Shown here piece by piece: positions 1-9,304 of a DNA stretch of 64,000 bases (position 1 is the first letter of the stretch; each line of letters starts with the position of its first letter). Below the pieces are notes generated by a model. That model worked only from the letters and a program-made list of their open reading frames with translations, searched no databases and was not told the DNA's origin. This DNA comes from Pseudomonas persica (GTDB lineage: Bacteria; Pseudomonadota; Gammaproteobacteria; Pseudomonadales; Pseudomonadaceae), in the NCBI RefSeq assembly GCF_900291015.1, contig NZ_OLKL01000040.1, positions 1-64,000 of the forward strand, written 5' to 3'. The position numbers and the translations under genes are program-made.

Positions 1-96
1 GCCCTGATGAAAAATCAGGACGAATATGTCACCAAAGGCGGGAAACTGGCTTGCTGAAAACCATAGAATCTCCCACAGGGTCGGCGTGAACCCGGA

Positions 97-792
97 CTAT
101 GCGGCAGGCGCAACCAGCCTGTACCCCACCCCCGGCTCGGTGATGATGAAGCGCGGTGCCATGGGGTCATCCCCCAGCTTCTGCCGCAAATGCCCGACCA
201 CAATCCGCAGGTAATGGGTGTCCTCCACATGGGTAGGCCCCCAGATATCCTTGAGCAACTGCTGCTGGGTAATCACCCGCCCCGGGTGCCCGGCCAGTTG
301 CGCCAGCAGCGCATATTCCTTGCGCGTCAGCGCCACTTCCACGTCGTCCAGGGTCACCCGGCGAAAGGCAAAGTCCACCAGCAGCGGCCCAAAGCTGGCC
401 GCCACTTCCGAGCCACCAGCCTGCGGCACCTGGCGCAGCAAGGCGCGCACCCGCGCCAAAAATTCCTGGATACCAAACGGCTTGGTTACATAGTCATTGG
501 CGCCGCCATCCAGCGCATCGACCTTCTGCACTTCACTGGCGCGCACCGACAACACCATCACCGGCACTGCGCTCCATTCGCGCAAGTCACGCAGCACCTG
601 CTGACCGTCCATGTCCGGCAGGCCCAGATCGAGCACCACCAGGTCCGGCTTGCCCAAAGCTGCCTGGGCCAGCCCTTCCGCGCCGGTGGCAGCCTCGAGC
701 ACCTTGTAGCCTTGCGAGGCCAGGCTGATACGCAGGAACTTGCGGATCTGCGGTTCATCGTCGATGACCAGGAGGGTAGCGGACTGACTCAT
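97..792 (-). CDS. kdpE: KdpE, potassium-responsive response regulator
   Basis: OmpR-family response regulator of 231 aa. The receiver domain has the acidic pair D11-D12, phospho-acceptor D55 (in VLDLGLPDMDG) and the KPF loop. A C-terminal winged-helix DNA-binding domain ends in a GVGYR-type motif. It should be phosphorylated by KdpD and activate kdpFABC at low K+ or osmotic stress. Its start overlaps the kdpD stop by 4 bases (ATGA), so the two are translationally coupled. No terminator is visible in the 96 bases after the stop. Confidence 0.97.
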   Translation of the reverse strand: MSQSATLLVIDDEPQIRKFLRISLASQGYKVLEAATGAEGLAQAALGKPDLVVLDLGLPDMDGQQVLRDLREWSAVPVMVLSVRASEVQKVDALDGGANDYVTKPFGIQEFLARVRALLRQVPQAGGSEVAASFGPLLVDFAFRRVTLDDVEVALTRKEYALLAQLAGHPGRVITQQQLLKDIWGPTHVEDTHYLRIVVGHLRQKLGDDPMAPRFIITEPGVGYRLVAPAA

Positions 793-3443
793 GGGGTTTC
801 GCTTTCAGCTTCAGGTTGAGGGGGCAGTGGCAAGCATAAAGTGATGCTGGTGCCCTGGCCATCGATGCCTTCGCCCACCAGGATCTGCCCGCCATGGGCA
901 CCGATCATGCCCTGGCAGATCGCCAGGCCCAGGCCGGTGCCCTGCCCGCCGCGGTCGCCGCGGGCGGCGGTGTAGAACATGTCGAAGATTTTCTCGCGGT
1001 CGGCCACGGGAATGCCGGGGCCCTGGTCGCTGATGGCAAAACGCAACTGGGCATCCTGCACGGACACCTGCAGCTCCAGCCGGCCATTGACTGGCGAGAA
1101 GCGCGCAGCATTTTCCAGCACGTTGACCAGCGCCTGCTCGATCAGCGCCGCATGCACGAACAGCAGCGGCAACTCGGCCGGCACATCGGTGTGCACGCGC
1201 AGCGGTGCCAGCACCACGCGCAGGCGGTTGAGCGCACTGCCGACGATGTCGGCCGGGGCCACCCAGTCGCGGGCCAGCTTGAGGCCGCCGTGGCCCAGGC
1301 GGGTCATGTCGAGCAGGTTCTGGATGTAGCGGTCGAGGCGTTCGGCCTCATTGCGGGTGCCCTCCAGCAGTTCGCGACGGTCTGCAGCGGGGATCGCCTC
1401 GCCCAGCGCCAGCAGGCTGTCGATGCTGCCGCGCATGGCGGTCAGCGGGGTACGCAAGTCATGGGACACGGACGCGAGCAAGGCGCTGCGCAACTGCTCG
1501 GTTTCGCCATGCAGGCGCGCGGCCTCCAACTGTTCGGCCAGGCGGGCGCGGGCCAGGGCCTGGGCCAGTGGCTGACCAAGGGCAGTGAGCAGGCGCCGGC
1601 GCGGATCGCTGAGCGGCTGGCCAGAGCGTGGGCGCACACCGAGCAATGCCAGGGGCTGTTCATCTACCGCCAGCGGCCACCACCACCAGCGGCCATTGGG
1701 CAGGGTGTCGCTGCCATGACCAGCGGCCTGGCCGTGCTGCCAGGCCCATTCGGCGGCAGCGCGTTCGTTATCGCTAAAGGCATGGGCTTCGCCGCTGACC
1801 ACCTGCAACTGGCCTTCGACATTGCGTTCCAGCAGGCACACCTGCATGTCCTGCCAGCCGTCCAGATGCTGGCCGGCGGCGTTGAACACCGCCTGGCGGT
1901 CGGTGGCCACGGTCAGCCGGCGCGACAGGTCGAGCAACTGGCTGGTCTGCGCCTGGGTCTCGCGCAGCGCCTGCAACTGGCGGCGCTGGCGAGCGGCCAG
2001 GTTGCCGGTGAGCGCGGCCATCAACAGGAAGAACACCAGGGTCAGCACGTCTTCTTCGCGCTGGATCCTGAATGAGAAGTTGGGTGGGATGAACAGGAAA
2101 TCGTAGGTCAGGAACGACAACGCCGCGCAGGCCAGTGCCGGCCCCAGGCTGCTGCGCACCGCCACCAGCAACACCGCAGCCAGGAATACCAGCGAGATGT
2201 TGGGCAACGCCAACACACTCGATACCGCCCAGGCCAGGCCAGCCGCCATGACAGTGGCCAGCAGCGCCAGCAGGTAGTGGCGCCAGCCCCACATCCGCCG
2301 CCCCGCCAGACGCGGCGCCGGCGCCTGCTCGTCGCGGTCCAGCACGTTGATTTCCAGGCCGTGGCTTTCGTGCAGCAAGCGCGCGGCCACACCGGCACCG
2401 AACAGGCGCCGGCGCAGGCGGTCGCGGGACTGCCCGACCAGCACCAGGCTAGCCCGCCGCTCGGCGGCATGCTGGATAAGCGTGCGCGCCACTTCACCAG
2501 CGTGCAGCAGTACCACCTCGCCGCCCAGGCGCTCAGCCAGTTGCTGGGCCGCTTGCAAGCGCTGGCGCGCAGCTTCGTCGCGCAGGCGACCATTGTCCAC
2601 GTGCACCAGGCTCCAGGGCAGGTGGCGACGCTGGGCGACGCGACTGGCATGGCGCACCAGGCGTTCGGCCTGGTCGTCGCCATCCACGCCCACCAGCAAG
2701 CGCCCGCGCAAGGTCGGGGCCTCCTGCCCGCGTTGGCGATAGCCGTGGGCCAGGTCGGCATCCACTTGGGCGGCGGCAGTCTGCATGGCCAGCTCGCGCA
2801 GGGCGGTGAGGTTGGTTTGCGAAAAGAACGCATCGATAGCAGCCCGCGCCTGCTCGGGCACGTACACCTTGCCTTCGCGCAGGCGTTCGAGCAGTTCGCG
2901 GGGTGGCAGGTCGATCAGCACCAGCTCGAAGGCTTCCTGCAACACCCAGTCCGGCAGGGTTTCGCGCACTTGCACGCCGGTGATATCGCGGACCTTGTCG
3001 TTGAGGCTTTCCAGGTGCTGGACGTTGACCGTGGTGTACACATCGATGTCGGCGGCCAGCAGTTCCTGTACGTCTTGCCAGCGTTTGGCGTGGCGGCTGC
3101 CAGGAGCATTGGTGTGGGCCAGTTCGTCGACCAGCACCAAAGCCGGCGCGGCCTTGAGCAAGCCGTCGAGATCCATTTCCTCGAGGGTGACGCCGCGGTA
3201 CTGGCTGCGCAGCAATGGCTGCTGGTGAAGGCCACCGAGCAATACCTCGGTTTCGGCGCGACCGTGGGTTTCGACCACCCCGACCAGCACCTGCACGCCC
3301 TGGCGTTGCTGGGCGTGGGCGGCCTGGAGCATGGCGAAGGTCTTGCCGACACCGGGAGCGGCGCCGAGGAACACCTTCAGCCGACCCCGGCCGGTTCGTG
3401 GAAGGGTGGCCAACAGCGCGTCTGCGCGGGTGGAGTCACTCAT
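789..3443 (-). CDS. kdpD: KdpD, osmosensitive K+ channel sensor histidine kinase
   Basis: Membrane sensor kinase of 884 aa, full length for the family. The N-terminal KdpD domain carries a Walker A motif (GAAPGVGKT, from residue 27), followed by a Usp-like domain (about 250-370). Four membrane segments lie at about 395-490, then a GAF-like region, a HisKA domain with H661 in SVSHDLRTP, and a HATPase_c domain with N and GTGLGL boxes. It controls KdpE phosphorylation according to K+ and turgor. The start follows an AAGGAT ribosome-binding site. A 157-bp gap holding a REP pair separates it from kdpC. Confidence 0.97.
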   Translation of the reverse strand: MSDSTRADALLATLPRTGRGRLKVFLGAAPGVGKTFAMLQAAHAQQRQGVQVLVGVVETHGRAETEVLLGGLHQQPLLRSQYRGVTLEEMDLDGLLKAAPALVLVDELAHTNAPGSRHAKRWQDVQELLAADIDVYTTVNVQHLESLNDKVRDITGVQVRETLPDWVLQEAFELVLIDLPPRELLERLREGKVYVPEQARAAIDAFFSQTNLTALRELAMQTAAAQVDADLAHGYRQRGQEAPTLRGRLLVGVDGDDQAERLVRHASRVAQRRHLPWSLVHVDNGRLRDEAARQRLQAAQQLAERLGGEVVLLHAGEVARTLIQHAAERRASLVLVGQSRDRLRRRLFGAGVAARLLHESHGLEINVLDRDEQAPAPRLAGRRMWGWRHYLLALLATVMAAGLAWAVSSVLALPNISLVFLAAVLLVAVRSSLGPALACAALSFLTYDFLFIPPNFSFRIQREEDVLTLVFFLLMAALTGNLAARQRRQLQALRETQAQTSQLLDLSRRLTVATDRQAVFNAAGQHLDGWQDMQVCLLERNVEGQLQVVSGEAHAFSDNERAAAEWAWQHGQAAGHGSDTLPNGRWWWWPLAVDEQPLALLGVRPRSGQPLSDPRRRLLTALGQPLAQALARARLAEQLEAARLHGETEQLRSALLASVSHDLRTPLTAMRGSIDSLLALGEAIPAADRRELLEGTRNEAERLDRYIQNLLDMTRLGHGGLKLARDWVAPADIVGSALNRLRVVLAPLRVHTDVPAELPLLFVHAALIEQALVNVLENAARFSPVNGRLELQVSVQDAQLRFAISDQGPGIPVADREKIFDMFYTAARGDRGGQGTGLGLAICQGMIGAHGGQILVGEGIDGQGTSITLCLPLPPQPEAESETP

Positions 3444-3495
3444 CTTTCATCCTTTGCTATTTCCAGCAATCAGCCAATTCAGGGCCAGACACCGT

Positions 3496-3570
3496 ACCTG
3501 TGGGAGCGGGTTCACCCGCGAATTCGATCGTGGTGCCACCGACGCATTCGCGGGTAAAACCGCTCCCACA
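3496..3570. repeat. REP inverted pair between kdpC and kdpD
   Basis: Two inverted copies of the P. putida-type REP core (GCGGGTTCACCCGC on one side, GCGGGTAAAACCGC on the other), each next to CTCCCACA or its complement. The pair can form a stable hairpin in the kdpC-kdpD intergenic RNA and may separate structural from regulatory gene expression. Confidence 0.85.
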
Positions 3571-3600
3571 TGGGGCCCTGCTAGCCCTTCAAGTCATCCA

Positions 3601-4152
3601 TCAATGGCTGAGGTTTTCCAAGGCCTGGTTCAACGCCAGCACATTGACCACCGGCGGGCCGATCAATGGGTGGAGGGTGGCCTCTTCCAGCAAGCCTTGC
3701 AAGCGCTCCACCGGCAACTGCCGCGCCGCCGCCACCCGCGGGATCTGGTAAGCCACCGCCTCCGGCGGCAGGTGCGGGTCGAGGCCACTGCCAGAGGTGG
3801 TCAGTAGCGCCTGGGGCACCGGCCCCTGCTGCGCCTGGTACAACGCAGCCGCATCGCCCTTGACCCGCTCGGCCAGCGCCGGGTTGCTCGGCGACAGGTT
3901 GCTGGCACTGCTGGCCACAGTGGCGTAGGTGCCTGCCGAGGGCCGCGAATGGAACCAGCCATCGCCCTGAAAATCCTGGGCGATCAGCGCCGAACCGCGC
4001 ACCTGGCCCTGGTCATCGCGCACCAGGCTGCCATTGGCCTGGCTGGGGAACGCGACCTGGGCAATCCCGGTCACAGCCAGCGGATACAGCGCGCCAGTCA
4101 CCAGGGTCATCAACAGGGCCAGGCTCAACGCCGGGCGTACATAAGCATTCAT
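3601..4152 (-). CDS. kdpC: KdpC, potassium-transporting ATPase C subunit
   Basis: KdpC subunit of the K+-translocating P-type ATPase, 183 aa, near the usual ~190. One N-terminal membrane anchor (residues about 8-30) is followed by a periplasmic domain with the typical FHSRPSAG and GSGLDPHL motifs. It supports ATP binding and coupling of KdpB with the KdpA channel. It starts 10 bases after the kdpB stop, in the kdpFABC operon. Confidence 0.97.
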   Translation of the reverse strand: MNAYVRPALSLALLMTLVTGALYPLAVTGIAQVAFPSQANGSLVRDDQGQVRGSALIAQDFQGDGWFHSRPSAGTYATVASSASNLSPSNPALAERVKGDAAALYQAQQGPVPQALLTTSGSGLDPHLPPEAVAYQIPRVAAARQLPVERLQGLLEEATLHPLIGPPVVNVLALNQALENLSH

Positions 4153-4162
4153 GGTGGCCTCC

Positions 4163-6217
4163 TCAGACCAGGTGCAGGGTATTGAGCAGCAGATCGATCA
4201 GTTTGATCCCGGCAAACGGCACGACAATGCCGCCCAGCCCGTAGATCAGCAGGTTGCGCCGCAGCAAGTGCGCCGCGCTGGCCGCCTGCACCCGCACGCC
4301 ACGCAGCGCCAGGGGGATCAGCACGATGATGATCAGCGCGTTGAACACGATGGCCGACAGGATCGCGCTCTGCGGGCTGGCCAGGTGCATCAGGTTGAGC
4401 ACGCCCAGCTGCGGGTAGATGGCGGCGAACAGCGCCGGCAGGATGGCAAAGTACTTAGCCACGTCGTTGGCGATGGAGAAGGTGGTCAGCGCGCCGCGGG
4501 TCACCAGCAACTCCTTGCCAACCTGCACCACGTCCAGCAGCTTGGTCGGGTCGCTGTCCAGGTCGACCATGTTGGCCGCCTCGCGCGCGGCCTGGGTGCC
4601 ATCATTCATGGCCATGCCGACGTCAGCCTGGGCCAGTGCCGGGGCATCGTTGGCGCCGTCGCCGCACATCGCCACCAGGCGGCCGTCGTTCTGCTCCTGG
4701 CGGATGCGCGCCAGCTTCTTCTCTGGCGTGGCCTCGGCCAGTACGTCATCCACGCCGGCCTCGGCGGCGATGGCAGCGGCGGTCAGCGGGTTGTCACCGG
4801 TCACCATCACCGTGCGAATGCCCAGCTTGCGCAGCTCGGCAAAGCGCTCGCGGATGCCGGGCTTGACCACGTCCTTGAGGTGAATCACACCGAGCAGGCG
4901 CTTGTCGATGCACACCAGCAACGGCGTGCCACCGCTCTGGGCGATACGCTCCACTTCACGGGCCAGCGCCACTGGCATTTCCAGGCGTTGCATGCCGACG
5001 AACGCCAGCACGGCATCGACGGCGCCCTTGCGGTAGCGGTGCTGCTGGAAATCGATGCCCGACAGGCGTGTCTCGGCGCTGAAAGCTACAGCCTCGAACT
5101 GCCCGGCGGGCGGCTCGACGAAGTCATGCAGCTGGCGCAGGTACTCGACAATCGACTTGCCCTCGGCGGTGTCGTCAGCCAGCGAAGCCAGCAACGCGCC
5201 CTCCCCCAGCTCGCGGGCGGTGATGCCCGGTGCGGCATGCAGCGCGCTGCAGCGGCGGTTACCGAAGGTGATGGTGCCGGTCTTGTCAAGCATCAGCGTA
5301 TGCACGTCACCGGCCGCCTCCACCGCGCGGCCCGAGCGGGCGATGACGTTCAGCCGCACCAGCCGGTCCATGCCGGCGATGCCGATGGCCGACAGCAGGC
5401 CACCGATGGTGGTGGGAATCAGCGTCACCAGCAATGCAGCGAGGAAGATCAGTGGCAGGCTGCCGCCCACGAAGTGAGCGAACGGCTGCAAGGTCACCAC
5501 GACGATCAGGAAGATCAGGGTGAGGCCGATCAGCAGGATGTCGAGGGCGATCTCGTTCGGGGTCTTCTGCCGCTTGGCACCTTCGACCAGGGCAATCATG
5601 CGATCGAGAGTCGACTCACCCGGGTTGCTGGTGATGCGGATCAACAGCCAGTCGGAGACCAACCGGGTATTGCCGGTCACCGCCGAGCGGTCGCCACCGG
5701 ATTCGCGAATCACCGGGGCGGACTCGCCGGTAATGGCGGCCTCGTTGACCGCAGCGATACCTTCGAGTACCTCGCCGTCACCGGGGATCATTTCGCCAGC
5801 CACCACACGCACCACGTCGTCCTTGCGCAGCGCACTGGCCGCAACGGCCTCGTAGCTGCCATCGCGCTTGCGACGCTGGGCGGTCAGGCCCTGGCTGCCG
5901 GCCTTGAGGCTGTCGGCGCGGGCCTTGCCACGGCCTTCGGCCAGGGCCTCGGCGAAATTGGCGAACAGCACGGTGAACCACAGCCACAGGGCGATCTGCA
6001 CGGCGACGCCGGTACTCACGCCGCTGCCGGGGGCAAAGCACAGGACTGTGGTCAGCACAGCAGTCAGGGCGACTACCAGCATCACCGGCGAGCGCTTGAG
6101 CTGGCGCGGGTCAAGTTTGACGAATGCCTGCACCAGTGCCGGGCGCCATAGCGCGGCGAAACGGGTCTGGTCCTTGGCACTGTGCCGGGCTGGTGTTTCA
6201 GGAATGGGCATGTTCAT
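4163..6217 (-). CDS. kdpB: KdpB, potassium-transporting P-type ATPase catalytic subunit
   Basis: Catalytic P-type ATPase subunit of 684 aa. The phosphorylated aspartate is D311 in DKTGT; TGES, KGA and GDGxNDAPAL motifs are present, with membrane segments in the expected N-terminal and C-terminal groups. It hydrolyses ATP to drive high-affinity K+ uptake through KdpA. The ATG follows a GAGG ribosome-binding site that sits at the end of kdpA, 9 bases away. Confidence 0.98.
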   Translation of the reverse strand: MNMPIPETPARHSAKDQTRFAALWRPALVQAFVKLDPRQLKRSPVMLVVALTAVLTTVLCFAPGSGVSTGVAVQIALWLWFTVLFANFAEALAEGRGKARADSLKAGSQGLTAQRRKRDGSYEAVAASALRKDDVVRVVAGEMIPGDGEVLEGIAAVNEAAITGESAPVIRESGGDRSAVTGNTRLVSDWLLIRITSNPGESTLDRMIALVEGAKRQKTPNEIALDILLIGLTLIFLIVVVTLQPFAHFVGGSLPLIFLAALLVTLIPTTIGGLLSAIGIAGMDRLVRLNVIARSGRAVEAAGDVHTLMLDKTGTITFGNRRCSALHAAPGITARELGEGALLASLADDTAEGKSIVEYLRQLHDFVEPPAGQFEAVAFSAETRLSGIDFQQHRYRKGAVDAVLAFVGMQRLEMPVALAREVERIAQSGGTPLLVCIDKRLLGVIHLKDVVKPGIRERFAELRKLGIRTVMVTGDNPLTAAAIAAEAGVDDVLAEATPEKKLARIRQEQNDGRLVAMCGDGANDAPALAQADVGMAMNDGTQAAREAANMVDLDSDPTKLLDVVQVGKELLVTRGALTTFSIANDVAKYFAILPALFAAIYPQLGVLNLMHLASPQSAILSAIVFNALIIIVLIPLALRGVRVQAASAAHLLRRNLLIYGLGGIVVPFAGIKLIDLLLNTLHLV

Positions 6218-6226
6218 GGTCGGTCC

Positions 6227-7921
6227 TCAAAAACCCAGGCTCAGGTGTTCGGCGATTGGCCCAAGGGCCAGGGTCGGCAGGAAAGTCAGGCCACCGACCA
6301 GCAGGATGGTGACCAACAGCAGGCCAGTGAACAGCGGGCCATGGGTGGGGAAACTGTTCAGCCCCTGGGGCGCACTTTTCTTCGTCGCCAGGCTACCGGC
6401 CAGCGCCAGCACGGGCAGGATGTAGCCGAAGCGGCCGAGGATCATGGCCAGGCCGATCATCAGGTTGTGGTACACCGTGTTGGCACCGAAACCGGCAAAG
6501 GCCGAGCCGTTGTTGGCAGACCCCGAGGTGTAGGCGTACAGCAACTGGCTGAAACCATGCGCACCGGGGTTGCTGACCGCACCCGCCGGGCCGGGCAGGC
6601 TGGCGGCGATGGCACCGAGCACCAGCACGCCGACCGGCATCACCAGCAGGGTCGCCACCAGCAACTGCACCTCGCGTGCCTGCAGCTTCTTGCCCAGGTA
6701 TTCCGGGGTGCGGCCAATCATCAGCCCGGCCAGGAACACCGCGATCAACACAAACAGCAGCATGCCGTACAGCCCTGCGCCAACGCCGCCGAAAATCACC
6801 TCACCGACCATCATGTTGACCATCGCCACCATCCCGGTCAGCGGGTTGAGGCTGTCGTGCATGGCATTGACCGAACCGTTGGAGGCGGAGGTGGTAGTCA
6901 CCGTCCACAGCACCGAACCGGTGGTACCGAAGCGGCTTTCCTTGCCCTCCATCGGGGCGCTTTGCTGTACCTGCGCGCTCTCGAGGGCCGGGTTGGGCTG
7001 ATGCTCGGACCATAGTGCCGTGCTGCCGCCGATCAGGAACAGGGCAAGCATGCAGGCGAGGATGGCGCGGCTCTGGCGCAGGTCCTTCACGTAGTGGCCG
7101 AAGGTGAACACCAACGCCACTGGAATGAGAATGATCGATGCCACCTCGAACAGGTTGCTCCAGGCCGTGGGGTTCTCGAACGGGTGCGCCGAGTTGACGC
7201 CGAAGAAGCCACCACCGTTGGTCCCCAGTTGCTTGATGGCGATCTGGCTGGCGGCCGGGCCCAGCGGGATGGTCTGCTCGGTGCCTTGCAGGGTGACCGC
7301 GTGGGCGTAGTCGGCCAGGGTTTGCGGTACGCCCTGCCACACCAGCAACAATGCCAGCAGCAGGCACAGCGGCAGCAGGCCGTAGAGCGCGGCGCGGGTC
7401 ATGTCGACCCAGAAGTTACCCAGTGTCGTCGCGCTGCGCCGGGCGATGCCACGGCACAGGGCGACCAACACGGCCAGGCCGGTGGCGGCGCTGACGAAGT
7501 TCTGCACGGTCAGGCCGAGCATCTGGCTCAGGTAGCTGACCGACGCCTCACCGCTGTAGGCCTGCCAGTTGGTGTTGGTGACGAAGCTGACCGCGGTGTT
7601 GAACGCCAGCGACCATTCCTGGCCGGGCAGATGCTGCGGATTGAACGGCAGGTAGCCCTGCAACAGCAGCACGGTGAACAACAGCAGGAACCCGGCCAGG
7701 TTGAAGGCGAGCAAGGCCAGCGTGTACTGCTGCCAGCTCTGTTCCTGGCTGGCACGCACGCCCGCCAGCCGGTAACAGGCCTGCTCGACCGGGCCCAGCA
7801 CCGGCGACAGCCAGGTGCGCTGGCCTTCCATGACCTTGAAGTAGAACCGCCCGAGCCAGGGTGCCGGTAGCAGCACGATGGCGAAAAATGCCAAGAGCAA
7901 GGCGAAGTCGTAACTGTGCAT
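6227..7921 (-). CDS. kdpA: KdpA, potassium-transporting ATPase channel subunit
   Basis: Integral membrane K+-binding subunit of 564 aa with about ten transmembrane helices. It belongs to the K+-transporter superfamily; a selectivity-filter-type loop GTNGGGFFG is at residues 233-241. It forms the inner-membrane path for K+ in the Kdp complex. It follows the tiny kdpF gene by 9 bases. Confidence 0.98.
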   Translation of the reverse strand: MHSYDFALLLAFFAIVLLPAPWLGRFYFKVMEGQRTWLSPVLGPVEQACYRLAGVRASQEQSWQQYTLALLAFNLAGFLLLFTVLLLQGYLPFNPQHLPGQEWSLAFNTAVSFVTNTNWQAYSGEASVSYLSQMLGLTVQNFVSAATGLAVLVALCRGIARRSATTLGNFWVDMTRAALYGLLPLCLLLALLLVWQGVPQTLADYAHAVTLQGTEQTIPLGPAASQIAIKQLGTNGGGFFGVNSAHPFENPTAWSNLFEVASIILIPVALVFTFGHYVKDLRQSRAILACMLALFLIGGSTALWSEHQPNPALESAQVQQSAPMEGKESRFGTTGSVLWTVTTTSASNGSVNAMHDSLNPLTGMVAMVNMMVGEVIFGGVGAGLYGMLLFVLIAVFLAGLMIGRTPEYLGKKLQAREVQLLVATLLVMPVGVLVLGAIAASLPGPAGAVSNPGAHGFSQLLYAYTSGSANNGSAFAGFGANTVYHNLMIGLAMILGRFGYILPVLALAGSLATKKSAPQGLNSFPTHGPLFTGLLLVTILLVGGLTFLPTLALGPIAEHLSLGF

Positions 7922-7930
7922 GGCCGCTCC

Positions 7931-8020
7931 CTAGCTGCGATCGGCGCGCAGCAGCGCCACCAGCAGATAAAACGCCAATGCCACTGCCAGTAGCAGTGAC
8001 AGCCCGTCGAGCATGTTCAT
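7931..8020 (-). CDS. kdpF: KdpF, small membrane subunit of the Kdp ATPase
   Basis: A 29-aa single-pass hydrophobic peptide (starts MNMLDGLS, ends LRADRS) directly ahead of kdpA, the standard place and size for KdpF, which stabilises the KdpABC complex. The start has a GGGGAGAACCACAC leader. Being very short it is easily missed. Confidence 0.93.
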   Translation of the reverse strand: MNMLDGLSLLLAVALAFYLLVALLRADRS

Positions 8021-8077
8021 GTGTGGTTCTCCCCGTAGTGCGGCTTGGGCCGCTTTGGGGAAATTGTCCGAGGGTGG

Positions 8078-8129
8078 GGCGTAAAGGGGCGAGATCGGGG
8101 GCTGGGGGTGGGGATAAAGAAGGCGTAAA
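8078..8129 (-). promoter_or_regulatory. Candidate KdpE-binding repeats upstream of kdpF
   Basis: On the minus strand, TTTACGCC (8122-8129) and TTTATCCC (8111-8118) lie head-to-tail with an 11-bp period, and a third TTTACGCC lies at 8078-8085. Enterobacterial KdpE is known to bind T-rich direct repeats of the TTTATA/TTTACA kind upstream of kdpF. Assignment here is by position and resemblance. Confidence 0.45.
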
Positions 8130-8152
8130 AATCGGGGGTTGAGGTTGCCTGA

Positions 8153-8239
8153 GCCGGCCTCTTCGCGGGTAAACCCGCTCCTACAGGTACTCCACAAGGC
8201 TCAAGGCCTGTGCTTTACCCGCGAAGAGGCCAGTACAGG
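8153..8239. repeat. REP inverted pair
   Basis: Two inverted REP units (GGCCTCTTCGCGGG and its complement) flank a spacer in the kdpF-perM gap. They end directly at the perM stop codon. Confidence 0.9.
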
Positions 8240-9292
8240 CTACGGCTGGGGCGGCTGCTGCGCCGCGTTGCGGCTCCAGTCCAGCAGCAGGCTGTAGCCG
8301 ACAGCCAGCAAGGTCGGCCCGATGAACAGGCCAATAAAGCCAAAGGCCAGCAAACCGCCGAACACGCCCAGAAGTACGATAACCAACGGCAGGTTGCCGC
8401 CACGGCTGATCAGGTACGGTTTGAGCACGTTGTCCACGCCACTGATGATGAAGGTGCCCCAAACCCCCAGGAACACCGCCATGCCGTACTCGCCCTTCCA
8501 TACCAGCCAGCCGGTGGCCGGGATCCAGGCCAGTGGCGGGCCCATGGGAATCAGGCTGAGCATGAAGGTGACCAGGCCCAGCACGATGGCCCCGGGCACA
8601 CCGGCAATCAGGAAGCCGATCACCGCCAGCACGCCCTGCGCGGCGGCCGTACCGATCACCCCGTTGACCACCCGCTGCACCGTACCGGCCACCAATTCCA
8701 GGTAGTACTCGGCGCGCTCGCCCATCAAGCGTTGCAGCAAGCGCAGGACAAACGCCGACAAACGCGGGCCGTCGCGGTAGAAGAAGAACACGAACACCAG
8801 GCTCAGGGTCAGCTCCAGCACGCCGCTGCCAATCTGCGCGCTACGCGCCAGCAACCAGTTACCCACCTGCCCCAGGTGCGGCTTGACCGAGGCCAGCAAG
8901 GCCGCGCCCTGCTGGTCCAGCGATTGCCACCAGCTGACCAGGCGCTCGCCAACCAACGGGATGCCACCCAGCCAGGCCGGAGCATCGGGCAGGCCGTCCA
9001 CCTGCACGTCACGCACGAATGCCGTCGCATCGCGAATGTGATCGGCCAGGTTGAACCCCAGCCACACCAGCGGCAGCGCCACGATCAGGATCCACGCGCT
9101 AGTCAGCAGGCTCGCCGCCAGGGTTTCACGCCCGCCCAGCACACGCGTCAGCAAACGCATCAAGGGCCAGCTGGCAAAGGCCAGGATGGCCCCCCACAAT
9201 AGCGCTGAAATGAAAGGCGCCATTACCCACAGGCCGGCCCCCAGCAGCGCCAGCAGCAGAATCTGGACCAGCAAGCGGTCATTGTTAACCAT
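8240..9292 (-). CDS. AI-2E/PerM family transporter
   Basis: Inner-membrane protein of 350 aa of the AI-2E transporter (UPF0118/PerM) family, with about seven to eight hydrophobic segments and the family signature near the C terminus (PLGMGP-like LIPMGPPLAW, then GNLPLVIVLLGVFGGL). Members export or exchange small solutes, in some cases as Na+/H+ antiporters; the substrate cannot be told from sequence. It follows the DUF4892 gene by 12 bases. Confidence 0.9.
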   Translation of the reverse strand: MVNNDRLLVQILLLALLGAGLWVMAPFISALLWGAILAFASWPLMRLLTRVLGGRETLAASLLTSAWILIVALPLVWLGFNLADHIRDATAFVRDVQVDGLPDAPAWLGGIPLVGERLVSWWQSLDQQGAALLASVKPHLGQVGNWLLARSAQIGSGVLELTLSLVFVFFFYRDGPRLSAFVLRLLQRLMGERAEYYLELVAGTVQRVVNGVIGTAAAQGVLAVIGFLIAGVPGAIVLGLVTFMLSLIPMGPPLAWIPATGWLVWKGEYGMAVFLGVWGTFIISGVDNVLKPYLISRGGNLPLVIVLLGVFGGLLAFGFIGLFIGPTLLAVGYSLLLDWSRNAAQQPPQP

Positions 9293-9304
9293 GGTGGTGC
9301 CCGT

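Noticed and set aside
4151..6151. A 666-codon frame antisense to kdpB
   Set aside because: Gln/His/Arg-rich shadow of kdpB, with no plausible ribosome-binding site or family.
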